NCBI GenBank assembly: GCA_904419875.1
Contig: CAJFTG010000004.1
Span: 1-64,000, forward strand
Origin: Candidatus Avimonas caecicola
Lineage (GTDB): Bacteria; Bacillota; Clostridia; Oscillospirales; Acutalibacteraceae
Reading direction: 5' to 3'
DNA length: 64,000 bases
The stretch's first letter is position 1. The number at the start of each line of letters is the position of its first letter. Made by a program: the position numbers and the translations under genes. The notes beneath the pieces were generated by a model that was given only the letters and a program-made list of their open reading frames with translations, was not told the origin of the DNA and did no database searches. Below are positions 25,026 through 34,561 of the stretch, in pieces.

Positions 25026-28000
25026 CTACTGGCAATCCAGCAGGACGTTTTCATAGGGTTCCAAAATCAGGGTAAACTGCGTCTGCTCGCCGACGTCCTG
25101 CCCTATATACACTGTGCCGGTGAGCGTATCGGCCGCCTTGCGGCCCTGTCCGTCAAAGCGGAAGGTTACGGTGATGGCCTGCGAACTGTTGTTGGTCAGG
25201 AAAAGCGCCGGGGCTCCTTCCTTGGTCAAATGCAGGTACTCCAGGCCTGTGGTATAATCGACCGCGGCCTCATACGCGTCCCCCTTGCCCAGCATGGCGG
25301 CCAGGAGGTCGTCGTAATAGGGCAGCAGGGCGGGCTCGTCGGGGGAAACGAGGTCATACTGGGTAGACAGGGTGAGGGTAACGCTTCCCTGACCAACCGC
25401 GTTGGTCACCGCAAGCGGACCGGCCGAAGTCCCGATCAGCGTCTCCGCCGCCCCTTTATAAGAGAAGATTTCGGCAGACAGCGGGTATGAGCCGTCCCCC
25501 ATCTCCGCCTCGCTCACCGCGGACGTTTCCGGGGAAACCGTACCGCCCCAAAAGGCCGCGTCGTCCCAGTAATCCTGCGCCTGGCAGGCGTTCAGCAGCA
25601 GGTGGCCGCCCTGCTCGACATATTGCTTGAGGACGCCAAACTCCTCCTGCGTGGGTTGGAAATACCCGCTGACGATAATCCGGTCGTATTCCTGGAGCGC
25701 CTCAAGCGAGGCGTCGCTCTGCACCACGTTGACCGGGCCGCAAGGCGTGTCGGTATAGGTGGCAGGGTACAGGGCTATCCCGCTGTTGGAACTGCCGGGA
25801 TACAGGGTTTCAAAAATTGCCATTTCCTGAAGCTCCGGCGTTTCGGCCTTGAGCTTGCCCCAGATATGGCCGTATTTGCTGCCGTTGTCAAAGGGCTCCG
25901 TCGTCCAGGACGGCCAGCCGCCCCAGAGGGAGCTGGGCGTCCAGCCCGCATCCTTGTCAAGCATCAGCGCCGTGCGCACGTCGGGGGAGTAGGCGTCCAG
26001 GGTATCGGCCAGGCCGGTCATATCCTTGACCACCTGCCCCCAGTCGGACAGGCCCAGATCCCCCATGCTGTCCCCGACGAACATGGGCAGCGTATCCTCC
26101 GGCACCACTACCTTGGCGCCGGACAGGTAGGACAGCAGCATGGTCTGGCGCAGCCGGGCCGCCGAATGTCCGGTGTTCTCTGTCATGCCGGGGTAGCTGC
26201 CCGCCACCGGGCTTTCGTCGGGCATGGGGAATTGCACGTTGTGCCACAGGGAAACCCACACCCCGAAGTCCTTGTCAAACTGGCGGGAGGCTCCCCGGAG
26301 CATCGCCAGCTGCACGCCGTAGGCGACATGCTGGGCGCCGAACTCGCCGATGACCATGTCCGCCCCGGCGCGATACCCGGAATGCTGGTACGTTGTGCCG
26401 AAATTCACGATGGAAGGCAGCCCCCAGCCGGCATACCGGTCGATGTATTTCTTCAGCTCCGCTTCGATGGAAGCCCGCCCCTCCGCTCGGGTATCAAAGT
26501 CGTACAGGTCCGCCAAGCCCTCCCGGGTGGCGCTGCCCAGGCCGTTTTGCACAATCGTGGTGTCCATTTCCTCCAGCAGTACGCCGGAAAAGTAGCCGCC
26601 GCCCAGGAGCTGGAGGGCTTCCAGCTCCTGCTGCGTGTAGATGTCGGGATAGGTCAGGCCCGCCCAATCGCCGTCCTTCAGCAGGTAAACCGGGCAGACA
26701 TAGTCTCCGAAGCCGTGGCGCATGCTGATCATAAAGCTGTTCCCGGCTTCCCTCATGGTCGCTGCATTGATAAAGATGTCGATTTTTTTCACGCGGCTCC
26801 ACGCATCGACCGAGTTTGCCCCCGGCCGGGGGAACCAGGCAAAGTTCCCCACCCCGTTGAGGAGCATCTGCTTCCCCTCTTTGATGGTGCCGGGCTCAAA
26901 ACCAACATACCGGCCCTCCGGGTCGGCCTGTTCCTCCGCGGCGCTGACCACGCAGAGGCTCTCTATGTAGGGAGCGCGGTCGTACCCCTGCGTTTCAAAG
27001 GTAATCCGCAGCCGGGCGGCCTCCCCCTCCTGGCCTATGGACAGGAACCATTCCTCCCCTTCGGCCAGCTTGTTGCCATCCTTGTCAAACGCCTCCATGC
27101 GCAGCGCCGTATTCGAAAAGGAATAGCTGTCCAGCAGCACGACGCCGGCGCGGTAGCCCTCCCACTCCTGGTTCAGCGTCAGCTCTACGAAGGCGCCCTC
27201 CGGGTATTGGGCGTTTTGCAGCACGATGTCTCCCAGCGTGACGCTGCCCTCGAGGCATTCCACCCGGTAGGTATGCATCCGCTGGATGTCCCGGTCTCCC
27301 CGGAACAGTCCCTCTGTCTCGTACACGGCCGCCATCTCTGCCGCGGGCTGCACCTCCCGCCGGTCGGTGTCCACCTGAACCTTCAGCCGGCCGCCGCCCT
27401 GGGCGTTCAGGCAAAAGGCGTCCCCCATAAATACGCCGGTGACGACGCCGCCCTCCTGCAGCAGCAAGCCGTCCTCGGTTTGCTCGGCGCCGGAGACCTG
27501 CGCTTGTTGCAGCGGCTCCGCAACGATGCCGCCGCCCTCCACAATGGCAAAGTCGAGGAACAGCCGGAATTCGGCTTCCCAGGGGTTGTTCTTCTTATAG
27601 CCTTCCGCCACGTCGGAGAGAACCAGGGTATGCTCCCCCTGGGGCAGGCCGGAGAGGGACAGCAGGCAGTCCTGGTATTTGTAGCCGTCCGCGTAATAGA
27701 TATCCTCTATGCCGCTCTGCTCGCCGCCGTCCAGCGACCAGGCCAGCTGTGAACTGGCCGTGCAGCTTACGCCATATACCGCGATTCCGGTGCCTGTAAA
27801 GGTCAGCGTCAGGCTCCCGTTATGCCCTTCCTTGGAAGTCAGGGACAGCGCCGCGCCGCCCGACTGCTGGTAATTGGTGTCCTGCGCCCATTCGCCGGTC
27901 AGGTACTCGGTGCCCAAAAAATCTTCCAGCTCCACGAACCGGATCTGCCCGGCCGGGAACGAAGTCTCCACCGTTTCCTCGCCCAGCAAAGGATAAAAGG

Positions 28001-28220
28001 GGCCGATTTTCCCATCCCAGGACATTGCCTGTTGTATATCGACGTTTTGGGAATCGCTGATTACCCAGTCCATCAGGACCTCGCCGTCCGAAGGCTGCAC
28101 AGGTTCTCCCCCCTCGCTGCTTTCCGAAGATTCCGGCCCCGGATTTGGTTTGTTGCAGGAAACCAGCATCAGGAAGCACAGTCCCAGACAAACCGTCTTG
28201 ACAACTCGTCTTTTCCTCAA
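25026..28220 (-). CDS. Giant multidomain lipoprotein, putative glycoside hydrolase with amidotransferase-like domain
   Basis: A 1064-residue lipoprotein (LVSC, Cys22; Ser/Glu/Pro tether). Order seen: a beta-sandwich CBM-like domain (about 80-230), a second beta region (about 240-430), and a central alpha/beta stretch (about 440-780) with candidate acids in GVLLEEMDT and MVIGEFGAQ. A class I glutamine-amidotransferase-like segment (YDRIIVSGYFQPTQEEFGVLKQYVEQGG, about 810-960) follows, then a C-terminal beta domain. A TIM-barrel followed by such a segment recalls beta-galactosidase-type enzymes, but I cannot assign a GH family. Translation starts at TTG 28220 behind AAGGAGG. It follows the DUF5696 lipoprotein gene by 44 bases in the locus B operon and is probably the main extracellular enzyme of this locus. 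Confidence 0.65.
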   Translation of the reverse strand: MRKRRVVKTVCLGLCFLMLVSCNKPNPGPESSESSEGGEPVQPSDGEVLMDWVISDSQNVDIQQAMSWDGKIGPFYPLLGEETVETSFPAGQIRFVELEDFLGTEYLTGEWAQDTNYQQSGGAALSLTSKEGHNGSLTLTFTGTGIAVYGVSCTASSQLAWSLDGGEQSGIEDIYYADGYKYQDCLLSLSGLPQGEHTLVLSDVAEGYKKNNPWEAEFRLFLDFAIVEGGGIVAEPLQQAQVSGAEQTEDGLLLQEGGVVTGVFMGDAFCLNAQGGGRLKVQVDTDRREVQPAAEMAAVYETEGLFRGDRDIQRMHTYRVECLEGSVTLGDIVLQNAQYPEGAFVELTLNQEWEGYRAGVVLLDSYSFSNTALRMEAFDKDGNKLAEGEEWFLSIGQEGEAARLRITFETQGYDRAPYIESLCVVSAAEEQADPEGRYVGFEPGTIKEGKQMLLNGVGNFAWFPRPGANSVDAWSRVKKIDIFINAATMREAGNSFMISMRHGFGDYVCPVYLLKDGDWAGLTYPDIYTQQELEALQLLGGGYFSGVLLEEMDTTIVQNGLGSATREGLADLYDFDTRAEGRASIEAELKKYIDRYAGWGLPSIVNFGTTYQHSGYRAGADMVIGEFGAQHVAYGVQLAMLRGASRQFDKDFGVWVSLWHNVQFPMPDESPVAGSYPGMTENTGHSAARLRQTMLLSYLSGAKVVVPEDTLPMFVGDSMGDLGLSDWGQVVKDMTGLADTLDAYSPDVRTALMLDKDAGWTPSSLWGGWPSWTTEPFDNGSKYGHIWGKLKAETPELQEMAIFETLYPGSSNSGIALYPATYTDTPCGPVNVVQSDASLEALQEYDRIIVSGYFQPTQEEFGVLKQYVEQGGHLLLNACQAQDYWDDAAFWGGTVSPETSAVSEAEMGDGSYPLSAEIFSYKGAAETLIGTSAGPLAVTNAVGQGSVTLTLSTQYDLVSPDEPALLPYYDDLLAAMLGKGDAYEAAVDYTTGLEYLHLTKEGAPALFLTNNSSQAITVTFRFDGQGRKAADTLTGTVYIGQDVGEQTQFTLILEPYENVLLDCQ

Positions 28221-28264
28221 CGGATTTTCCTCCTTTTCCTTTTTGAACCCGCTTAAGCCCCAAC

Positions 28265-30514
28265 TCAGGCCGCCGTAACGGCGCGGCTGCTGCGGGCGGG
28301 GACCGGCACCCCCTGGTACGAATATTCCTCCCCGGTGTAGTTGGTAACGATCGTCACGCCGTTTTCATATTCGGTGACGCCCACGCCGCCGACCCGGGAA
28401 TGGCGGACAATCGCCTGATCCCAAACCGGTTCCAGCAGCGGCTCCAGCCATTCCATAAGCTCCTTCGCCTGCTGGAGCACATCCTCGTAATAGGACGCGT
28501 ACAAATCATTCAGCTGGGTGTTCAGGAAATCCGCCGACGGGCAGCCGGTCACCTCAAACTGCGGCATCACGCCGCTTTCCGCCAGCCGCAGGCCCCAGTC
28601 CTCAAAATCGCTTTTGCCGGTCAGGGATTCGCTGTACAGGGGCAGCAGCCCATGGACCGCCATGGCATAAAAGGGGACCGCCTCGCTCTGCAGGTCAAAG
28701 GCGCTGCTGTCCACCGGTATGTCCCGCAGGCCGGATGCGTACTTCAGCAGGTAGGCGTTGGCGCCGCCCAGAAGCAGGCGGGCTTCCCCGTCCCCGGTCA
28801 TATACGCGGCCAGCTCGGTCATGGCGGCCTTCATATCGTCCCGGTCTTTCTCCTGCCCGTTGGTCTGATCGGCATACAGGAATTCTCCCAACCCGGCCGG
28901 CGCGAACGAGTCCAGGCCAAGCTGCGACGGGATGCGAACCATCCCCTGCCAGTCCGAAAGCCAGTTTTCCGGCCTGGTAAGGTAGCGGAAAAGCCCTTCC
29001 TCCGCCAGGTTGGTGGCCGGGGAATAGGTATACACTTTCACCGGCTCATCATTGATGCGCCGGGCGAAGCGGGACGGGAACAGCGCGTTCTTTTTGGTAT
29101 AGTGGGAAAAGACGTCGATCTCCGGCGTCAGTTCCACCCCCTGCCGGGCGCAGAATTCGGCCAGCGCCTGGAGTCCGTCCGTCCCGCCCAGAACGCCGTC
29201 CGGCTGAAAGCTCCCGGCCTGGGAACGGTACTGCCCCTTTTTGTTCAGGGAGCTGTAAACGACGGTAAGATGGGATAATCCCTCCTGTGAAAAGGCTTCG
29301 ATTATCTCCTGTGCCTGTTCAAAGGTGGTGGCCGCGTGAGAACGTTCCACCGTAAAGCCGAGCAGCGACTCCTGCCGCACATAGGCGCCGACCATGTCCA
29401 GCAGGAGGGTCGGGCTTCCGGCCGCCCCGCCTACCCCCTGCTCCTGCGTCAGATACTGCCGGTACCGGCGGGCCATACCGCTGTAATCCGCATCCTCGGC
29501 GGAAAGCAGGCAATACCGCACGCAGGGAGATTCCGTAAACCGCCGTTCCGCCTTCACGGTCACTTCCCGCGAGTTCCAATCCTTGTCGGCCAGGATGGAG
29601 GTATCCGACTGGCGGTAAACGAAGCTGGGGTAGACCCGCCCGTACTCCCCGGACTCCTTGGCCGGCGTGCAGTGAACGGCCGCGCCGGCGTCCCCGGCGG
29701 CAATGATGCCCAGAAAGGCGGCGTCCCCCGCCTTGGCCCCGAACACCGGCAGCCGGATTTCCTGCCGCACCTCCGTCTGCATTACCAGCGAAAGCGAAGG
29801 GTCGCGGCCGTAAACGTCCCCGTAATAATTCGCCGGGTTCCCGGCCGCCGCATCGTAGCTTACCAGCGCGCCGCTCCCGTCCGGGATGAACATGTATCCC
29901 TCGGTCCCTGCCGGCTGCGCCCAGAAGGACGGAAGCAGAGCGATACGGATGACCTGCATTTCCCCCCATTCCCGCACGCCGTCAAACAGGATTTCGGCGG
30001 TAAAGCCGTCCTCGGTAAGGCGGATGCGCACAGGGATGGCGTAAAGGTCGCTTTCCCGCTCAAAGCGGTAATCAAGGATGACGCCGTCCTCGCAGCCATA
30101 GATGGTGAAGGTGCCGCGGTTGACACTGCCGACACGGCTGTTAACCACGAATTCCTTGCCTACCGAGTCCATAGCCGTAACCTGCAGCATGGACTGGAGC
30201 AGCATTTTCTGCGCCCCGTCCAGCGTCTCCGGCAGCGCCTGTTCCGGAGCCGAGAGAGGGTAGCGCGCGCCTGTTTCGCGATCCTCTATGCACACCGACG
30301 CGTCCGCCGCGTTCACCAGCAGCCGCAGGCTTTCGTTTTCGGTCACGGCAATTTCCCCGGACTGCCCCGTCCCGTCGGCAATCACCGTAAGCCCCTCAAA
30401 ATCCATCCCGCCCGGCTCCTCGCCGGCCGGCGCGCTGCCGCAGGACAGCAGGGGCAGCATCAGGGCCGCAGCACAGGCCGCCAGCAGCCATCGTTTTACA
30501 CCAGTCCGTTTCAT
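28265..30514 (-). CDS. DUF5696-type lipoprotein
   Basis: A 749-residue protein with an LLSC lipobox (Cys25), homologous to 8684-10936 and 59285-61891. Shared marks are PDGSGALV, VYGRDPSL, RLPVFGAKAGDA, GGANAYLLKYASG and ENGVTIVTNY near the end. The other two copies use a signal or membrane anchor, so the outward placement is conserved while the anchor differs. ATG 30514 overlaps the YIP1 stop as ATGA, and AAGGAGAT lies inside the YIP1 gene, so the two are translationally coupled. The ORF-track start at 30703 lies inside YIP1 and is rejected. Function is unknown; a glycan-handling role is inferred from invariant neighbourhood. Confidence 0.8.
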   Translation of the reverse strand: MKRTGVKRWLLAACAAALMLPLLSCGSAPAGEEPGGMDFEGLTVIADGTGQSGEIAVTENESLRLLVNAADASVCIEDRETGARYPLSAPEQALPETLDGAQKMLLQSMLQVTAMDSVGKEFVVNSRVGSVNRGTFTIYGCEDGVILDYRFERESDLYAIPVRIRLTEDGFTAEILFDGVREWGEMQVIRIALLPSFWAQPAGTEGYMFIPDGSGALVSYDAAAGNPANYYGDVYGRDPSLSLVMQTEVRQEIRLPVFGAKAGDAAFLGIIAAGDAGAAVHCTPAKESGEYGRVYPSFVYRQSDTSILADKDWNSREVTVKAERRFTESPCVRYCLLSAEDADYSGMARRYRQYLTQEQGVGGAAGSPTLLLDMVGAYVRQESLLGFTVERSHAATTFEQAQEIIEAFSQEGLSHLTVVYSSLNKKGQYRSQAGSFQPDGVLGGTDGLQALAEFCARQGVELTPEIDVFSHYTKKNALFPSRFARRINDEPVKVYTYSPATNLAEEGLFRYLTRPENWLSDWQGMVRIPSQLGLDSFAPAGLGEFLYADQTNGQEKDRDDMKAAMTELAAYMTGDGEARLLLGGANAYLLKYASGLRDIPVDSSAFDLQSEAVPFYAMAVHGLLPLYSESLTGKSDFEDWGLRLAESGVMPQFEVTGCPSADFLNTQLNDLYASYYEDVLQQAKELMEWLEPLLEPVWDQAIVRHSRVGGVGVTEYENGVTIVTNYTGEEYSYQGVPVPARSSRAVTAA

Positions 30515-31203
30515 CGAAACAAAATCTCCTTCAGAACGGTTTGTATAAACCCGAACATCTGCTGAAGAAAGTTGAACAGCAGCACGCCGATGAAAACAAT
30601 CAGCAGCAGAAAGCCCAGCGCCGTCAGCATACAGGCAATCGTCCTTTTCAGGGTAAACTGTTCCACCACCAAGGTATTGATGACAAACAGCAGCAGCGTC
30701 CACAGCACGCCCACCGTCATCAGCAGGTTGAGGAAAACGCTCTCCTCAAGCAGCAGCACATTGGACAGCAGCATTTCCGGGAGCGAAAACACCAGGATGG
30801 GCACCAGCGCGTAGGCGCTGGTGATATACAGCTCGCGGAACCGCCCTTCCCCGTCGAACAGCGCCGACGCCGCCCAGAGCGAGATGCACCAAAGAAGGAC
30901 CGGCAGAAAAGAGACGGCCAGCTGCAGAAGGAGGCTGAACTCTTCCGGCAGGTTGGTGTTGAACAGAAAGCCCCGGGCGGAGTAGCGGAGTACGTTGTTC
31001 AGAAAGAACAGGAGCAGCAGGGCATGGGCCAAACCCAGGGAACCCATCCCCTCGTATTTGATTTCGTACAGCGCCGCAAACGGATGCCGCATCAGCCGGA
31101 ACGGCCAGCGGAGCTTGCGCTTGTCCAGGCGGCTGTAGGAATACCGGGAAAAATCCACGTTGCGCAGGGATATGCCCAGGTTTCGGATCAGCGCTTTAAC
31201 CAC
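30511..31203 (-). CDS. YIP1-family membrane protein
   Basis: A 230-residue multi-pass protein with about five hydrophobic helices. The conserved N-terminal HPFAALYEIKYE and central DGEGRFRELYI match the membrane half of the 705-residue fusion at 6524-8641 and the separate protein at 61896-62522. The GTG start overlaps the NHL stop by eight bases and has GGAGGAGAGG in front; its own stop overlaps the DUF5696 start. The NHL, YIP1 and DUF5696 proteins are therefore made in a coupled series, which suits parts of one complex. No transport or enzyme motif is visible. Confidence 0.82.
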   Translation of the reverse strand: MVKALIRNLGISLRNVDFSRYSYSRLDKRKLRWPFRLMRHPFAALYEIKYEGMGSLGLAHALLLLFFLNNVLRYSARGFLFNTNLPEEFSLLLQLAVSFLPVLLWCISLWAASALFDGEGRFRELYITSAYALVPILVFSLPEMLLSNVLLLEESVFLNLLMTVGVLWTLLLFVINTLVVEQFTLKRTIACMLTALGFLLLIVFIGVLLFNFLQQMFGFIQTVLKEILFR

Positions 31204-32722
31204 GGCGTCCTCTCCTCCTTTCGCGGCGGGGACGGGCCCCGGTATAAATCAGGAACCAGTGGATCAGCCGGTTTAAAACCACCACGGCGGCCAGCACGCC
31301 GGCCAGGAGCCAAAGCAGGTTTTCCCTCACGAAGGTCTTGCGCACCTCACGGTAAGCCTGCGAATAGCTGTCCCGGTCTTCACAGAGCCGGAACTGCTCC
31401 ATGGCCTGCATGTATTCCCCGCTCATATAATAGATCTTTCCGATGCTGCGGTAGGCCATGGGAAGGTTGGCGTTCCGGCGGGCCACCTCCTGCCAAAGGG
31501 AAAGGCTCTCGTCGTAATGCCCCACTTGGTAAAGCGAGCGGGCTTCCAGCAGCAGCCGGCCGTAGTCGGTCAGGGAATAGAGGGTAAGAACCCCCTTGTC
31601 GCTGTCCAGCACCAGCAGGCTGTCCCCGCATTTTTCTACCGCGGAGGGCTGGCGGGTTGTGCCCTGCTGCTCCCCTTCCCCGCCTACCACGCCAAACAGG
31701 TTGCACTCGTCGTCATAGATGAATACCCGGCACCGTTCGGCGTCAAGCGCGTAAAGCAGACCGCTGTCGTCCGCCAGAACGTCCTCAAAACGGCTGTCGA
31801 TCGTATTGCCCCGCAGCCGGCCTTTCTGAAGGTCGCCAAAATCATTTTTATGATAAAACACGCCGCTGTCGTCAAACCGGAGCACGTCTTCGCCCAGCGC
31901 GTTCATCTTCTTGATCTCATCCAGAGAATTCTGGGTAGAGCGGGTGGCGGTATACAGGAAATTGTCGGTCCCGATATACACGTTGGCATATTCCACCGGC
32001 AGGGCCTGCTGCATGGCGGCATTCTGCTCCTCGGTAAACAGGTTGCGCCAAAGCCGGGCAATCTGCTGGTTGAGGGTCAGCTCCACCGGGTTGCTGCCGA
32101 AAAAACCGGTAAACTCCCCCTCCGCATCAAAGGAAACCAAGCCCTGGAACACGTTGGAACAGACCACATACAGGCTGCCGGCCCGGTCCACGGCAAGCTT
32201 GCTGGGACTGAAGGCCGTCTGCTGGGGATAAATCGCCGCTTCCGGCTTGGTATAAACACGAAATACCGTACCGTCCGCCCGAAGGGCGAGCACCCGTTCA
32301 TTGCCGGTGTCCGCAATGTAGAGATCCCCCTGAGCCGTCACGAACACACCCTGCGGGTTGTTGAGCGCCTCCTGGCTGCCTTCCACCGTTACGGTGTCAA
32401 TCACCCGGTCCAGCTCAAACCGCTCATTCATGACCAAAATACGGTTGTTGCCGCTGTCTGCCAGATACACCCGCCCCTCCCGGTCGGTGAAAAGGTCCGC
32501 CGGCTTGTTGAAGGCGGAAAGGCCCAGTGACTGCCCGGAAACCGTCCGGTCAAAGGTATACAGCTCTGGAGCCGCCACCGGCGTCCCTCGCTGGTCATAG
32601 ATGTAGCTTTTATAGCTCTCGGCCGCGGAGGCCGGGACAACAAGGCCCAGGAGGGCCGCCAGCACGAGCCCGGCGGCAGCAAGCCCCCGCTTCCTGCCCT
32701 TGCCCGAATATGACAAGTTCAC
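31196..32722 (-). CDS. Exported NHL beta-propeller / TPR protein with C-terminal membrane helix
   Basis: A 508-residue protein. The signal peptide ends PASAAES; NHL-type repeats span about 60-385 (FNKPADLFTDREGRVYLADSGNNRILVMN, NPQGVFVTAQGDLYIADTGNERVLAL). A TPR-like pair follows (YQVGHYDESLSLWQEVA, SGEYMQAMEQFRL), then one membrane helix (about 470-492) and an Arg-rich cytoplasmic tail. The same parts form residues 1-490 of the locus A fusion. Translation starts at GTG 32722 six bases after AAAGGAGGG, which overlaps the permease stop. The propeller probably binds protein or glycan outside the cell while the tail meets YIP1; that is inference. Confidence 0.85.
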   Translation of the reverse strand: MNLSYSGKGRKRGLAAAGLVLAALLGLVVPASAAESYKSYIYDQRGTPVAAPELYTFDRTVSGQSLGLSAFNKPADLFTDREGRVYLADSGNNRILVMNERFELDRVIDTVTVEGSQEALNNPQGVFVTAQGDLYIADTGNERVLALRADGTVFRVYTKPEAAIYPQQTAFSPSKLAVDRAGSLYVVCSNVFQGLVSFDAEGEFTGFFGSNPVELTLNQQIARLWRNLFTEEQNAAMQQALPVEYANVYIGTDNFLYTATRSTQNSLDEIKKMNALGEDVLRFDDSGVFYHKNDFGDLQKGRLRGNTIDSRFEDVLADDSGLLYALDAERCRVFIYDDECNLFGVVGGEGEQQGTTRQPSAVEKCGDSLLVLDSDKGVLTLYSLTDYGRLLLEARSLYQVGHYDESLSLWQEVARRNANLPMAYRSIGKIYYMSGEYMQAMEQFRLCEDRDSYSQAYREVRKTFVRENLLWLLAGVLAAVVVLNRLIHWFLIYTGARPRRERRRGRRG

Positions 32723-32735
32723 GTAAGGCCCTCCT

Positions 32736-33599
32736 TTACATCTTCACACCGGAATACGCCATCGTTTCAATGACCGCCCGCTGGCTGAAGAAAAACAGCA
32801 GGATCGGCGGCAGCATCAGGACCACGGCAATCACTGCCGCGACGCCCGCCCGTTCAAAGCCGGAGGTGCTGATCTGCTGCAGGGCGGTCGGCAGCAGCTT
32901 GAGGTTTTCGTTGTAAATCACCTGGACGCCGTTGTTGTTCCACAGGCTCTGGAAGGTGAAGATCACCAGCGTCAGCATGGCCGGACGGACCATGGGAATG
33001 ACAATCCGCCAAAAAACGCCCCATTCGTTCAGCCCGTCCACCCGGGCGGCCTCAAGGATATCGCCGGGGATCCCTTCCATAAACTGCCGCATCAGGAACA
33101 CGCCGAAGGTAGTGCCCATAATGGGCAGAATGATCGCCCCCAGGGTATCGATCAGGTGCAGCTTGGCCATGACCACATATTGGGGAATGGCCGTGACCTC
33201 CGTGCGGAACAGGATGCAGAGCACCACCAATTGAAATAAGATCTTCTTGCCGGTAAAATCGAAACGGGCAAGCGGGTAAGCGGCCAGGCTGGCGACCAGC
33301 ACATACAGCCCCGTCCCGACTACTGTGACAAACAGGCTGTTGAGCAGGTACCTCTCAATCGGCACCAGCATATCCTGCTGCAGCCGGAACAACTCGCTGA
33401 AATTCTGCAAAGTCGGCCGCTGTACAAAAAAGCGCGGCGGGTAGGTAAAAAGTTCCGGCAGCGGCTTGAAGGCGTTGATCACGGAATACACGATGGGCAG
33501 GGCCGTAAAGGCGCCCAGCAGCAGCAGGAACAAAAACGCCAGCACATTTCCCCCGGCGGAACGGTTGATCGCCTTGTGCTTCTTATGCCTCGTATGCAT
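32736..33599 (-). CDS. ABC sugar permease, MalG type (pair 1 of locus B)
   Basis: A 287-residue inner-membrane permease, counterpart of 5653-6507. The EAA loop is EAARVDGLNEWGVFWRIVIP near residue 187. The true start is ATG 33599 with AGAGGAG six bases upstream; the ORF-track start at 33680 would run into the preceding permease. A basic His/Lys tail (HTRHKKHK) precedes the first helix. With 33638-34534 it forms one transport channel, and with the fused binding protein 34562-37381 the full pair 1 importer apart from the ATPase. Confidence 0.92.
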   Translation of the reverse strand: MHTRHKKHKAINRSAGGNVLAFLFLLLLGAFTALPIVYSVINAFKPLPELFTYPPRFFVQRPTLQNFSELFRLQQDMLVPIERYLLNSLFVTVVGTGLYVLVASLAAYPLARFDFTGKKILFQLVVLCILFRTEVTAIPQYVVMAKLHLIDTLGAIILPIMGTTFGVFLMRQFMEGIPGDILEAARVDGLNEWGVFWRIVIPMVRPAMLTLVIFTFQSLWNNNGVQVIYNENLKLLPTALQQISTSGFERAGVAAVIAVVLMLPPILLFFFSQRAVIETMAYSGVKM

Positions 33600-33637
33600 C
33601 ACGCACTCCTCTTTTTCTTGAATCGGAAAGGGCTGGG

Positions 33638-34534
33638 TCAGCTCCCTCTTTTGGCAAAGGCCCGCTGCACCGCAAGCCACGTGACAATCATGATTGCAAA
33701 AAGGACGGTGGCCACGGCGGAAGCATAGCCGATCTCAAAGCGAGTATAACCGTAATCAATCATATGGAGCAGCAGGGTATGGGTGGAATAGTCCGTGCTG
33801 GGCAACCCGGTCAGGGCGGCGTTCTGATAACCGACCGCGAAAGCCCCGGAGATCGACATCACCGCGCCGAACAGGAGCTGAGGGAGCATCTGCGGTATGG
33901 TGATATACCACAGCTCCTGCCAGCGGTTATGGATCCCGTCAATCGCCCCTGCCTCGCGCAGGGTGGGGTTGAGCTGCTGCAGGCCGGCCACAAAGGCCAG
34001 GAATCCCGCCCCCATGCTCATCCAGAGGATGACGATGATCACAACGATGGAGTTGTAGGCGGGATCGTTGAGCCAGTTAACCGTCTCCCGAATCACTCCC
34101 AGCCGGATGAGCCAGCTGTTAAGCAGGCCGTAGCTGTCCCCGCTGAAAATAAACGTCCATATGACGTAGATGTTGCTGGCCAGCGAAGGCGCATAAAACA
34201 GCAGCGTCAGCGCCGAACGGAGATTCCTCCCCAGGTCGTTGATCAGCCAGGCGATCAGAAAGCTCAGCACATACCCCAGCGGGCCGGTGATGACCGCGTA
34301 CAGCAGCGTATTGCGCAGCGCGATCAAAAAGACGTCGTCGTCCAGCAGAAGCCGGATATAGTTGCCGAGGCCCACCCAGCTCATGCGCGGTCCCATGTTG
34401 AAGCTCGTAAAGCTCAGGCCGATGGAGGCCGCGATCGGGATTAAGGTGAAGATGAGGAATGCAATCAGCCACGGGGCCATAAAGGCATAGCTGAGACGAT
34501 TGATCCTCCGCCTTTGCCCGGATTTTCCGCCCAT
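33638..34534 (-). CDS. ABC sugar permease, MalF type (pair 1 of locus B)
   Basis: A 298-residue inner-membrane permease, counterpart of 4687-5637 (shared LLDDDVFLIALRNTLLYAV, and the EAA loop EAGAIDGIHNRWQELW near residue 198). ATG follows GAGGAGGTG. It lies 27 bases after the CBM/SBP fusion gene and 38 bases before its MalG-type partner. Six predicted helices are visible. The order fusion protein, MalF, MalG, NHL is identical to locus A. Confidence 0.92.
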   Translation of the reverse strand: MGGKSGQRRRINRLSYAFMAPWLIAFLIFTLIPIAASIGLSFTSFNMGPRMSWVGLGNYIRLLLDDDVFLIALRNTLLYAVITGPLGYVLSFLIAWLINDLGRNLRSALTLLFYAPSLASNIYVIWTFIFSGDSYGLLNSWLIRLGVIRETVNWLNDPAYNSIVVIIVILWMSMGAGFLAFVAGLQQLNPTLREAGAIDGIHNRWQELWYITIPQMLPQLLFGAVMSISGAFAVGYQNAALTGLPSTDYSTHTLLLHMIDYGYTRFEIGYASAVATVLFAIMIVTWLAVQRAFAKRGS

Positions 34535-34561
34535 ACGGACACCTCCTCGTTCCCTGCCGGG

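Noticed and set aside
24093-25490. 510-residue plus-strand ORF 23958-25490 and other long ORFs opposite locus B genes
   Set aside because: Shadows of real minus-strand genes: composition rich in Arg/Gly/His, no SD, no domain motifs.
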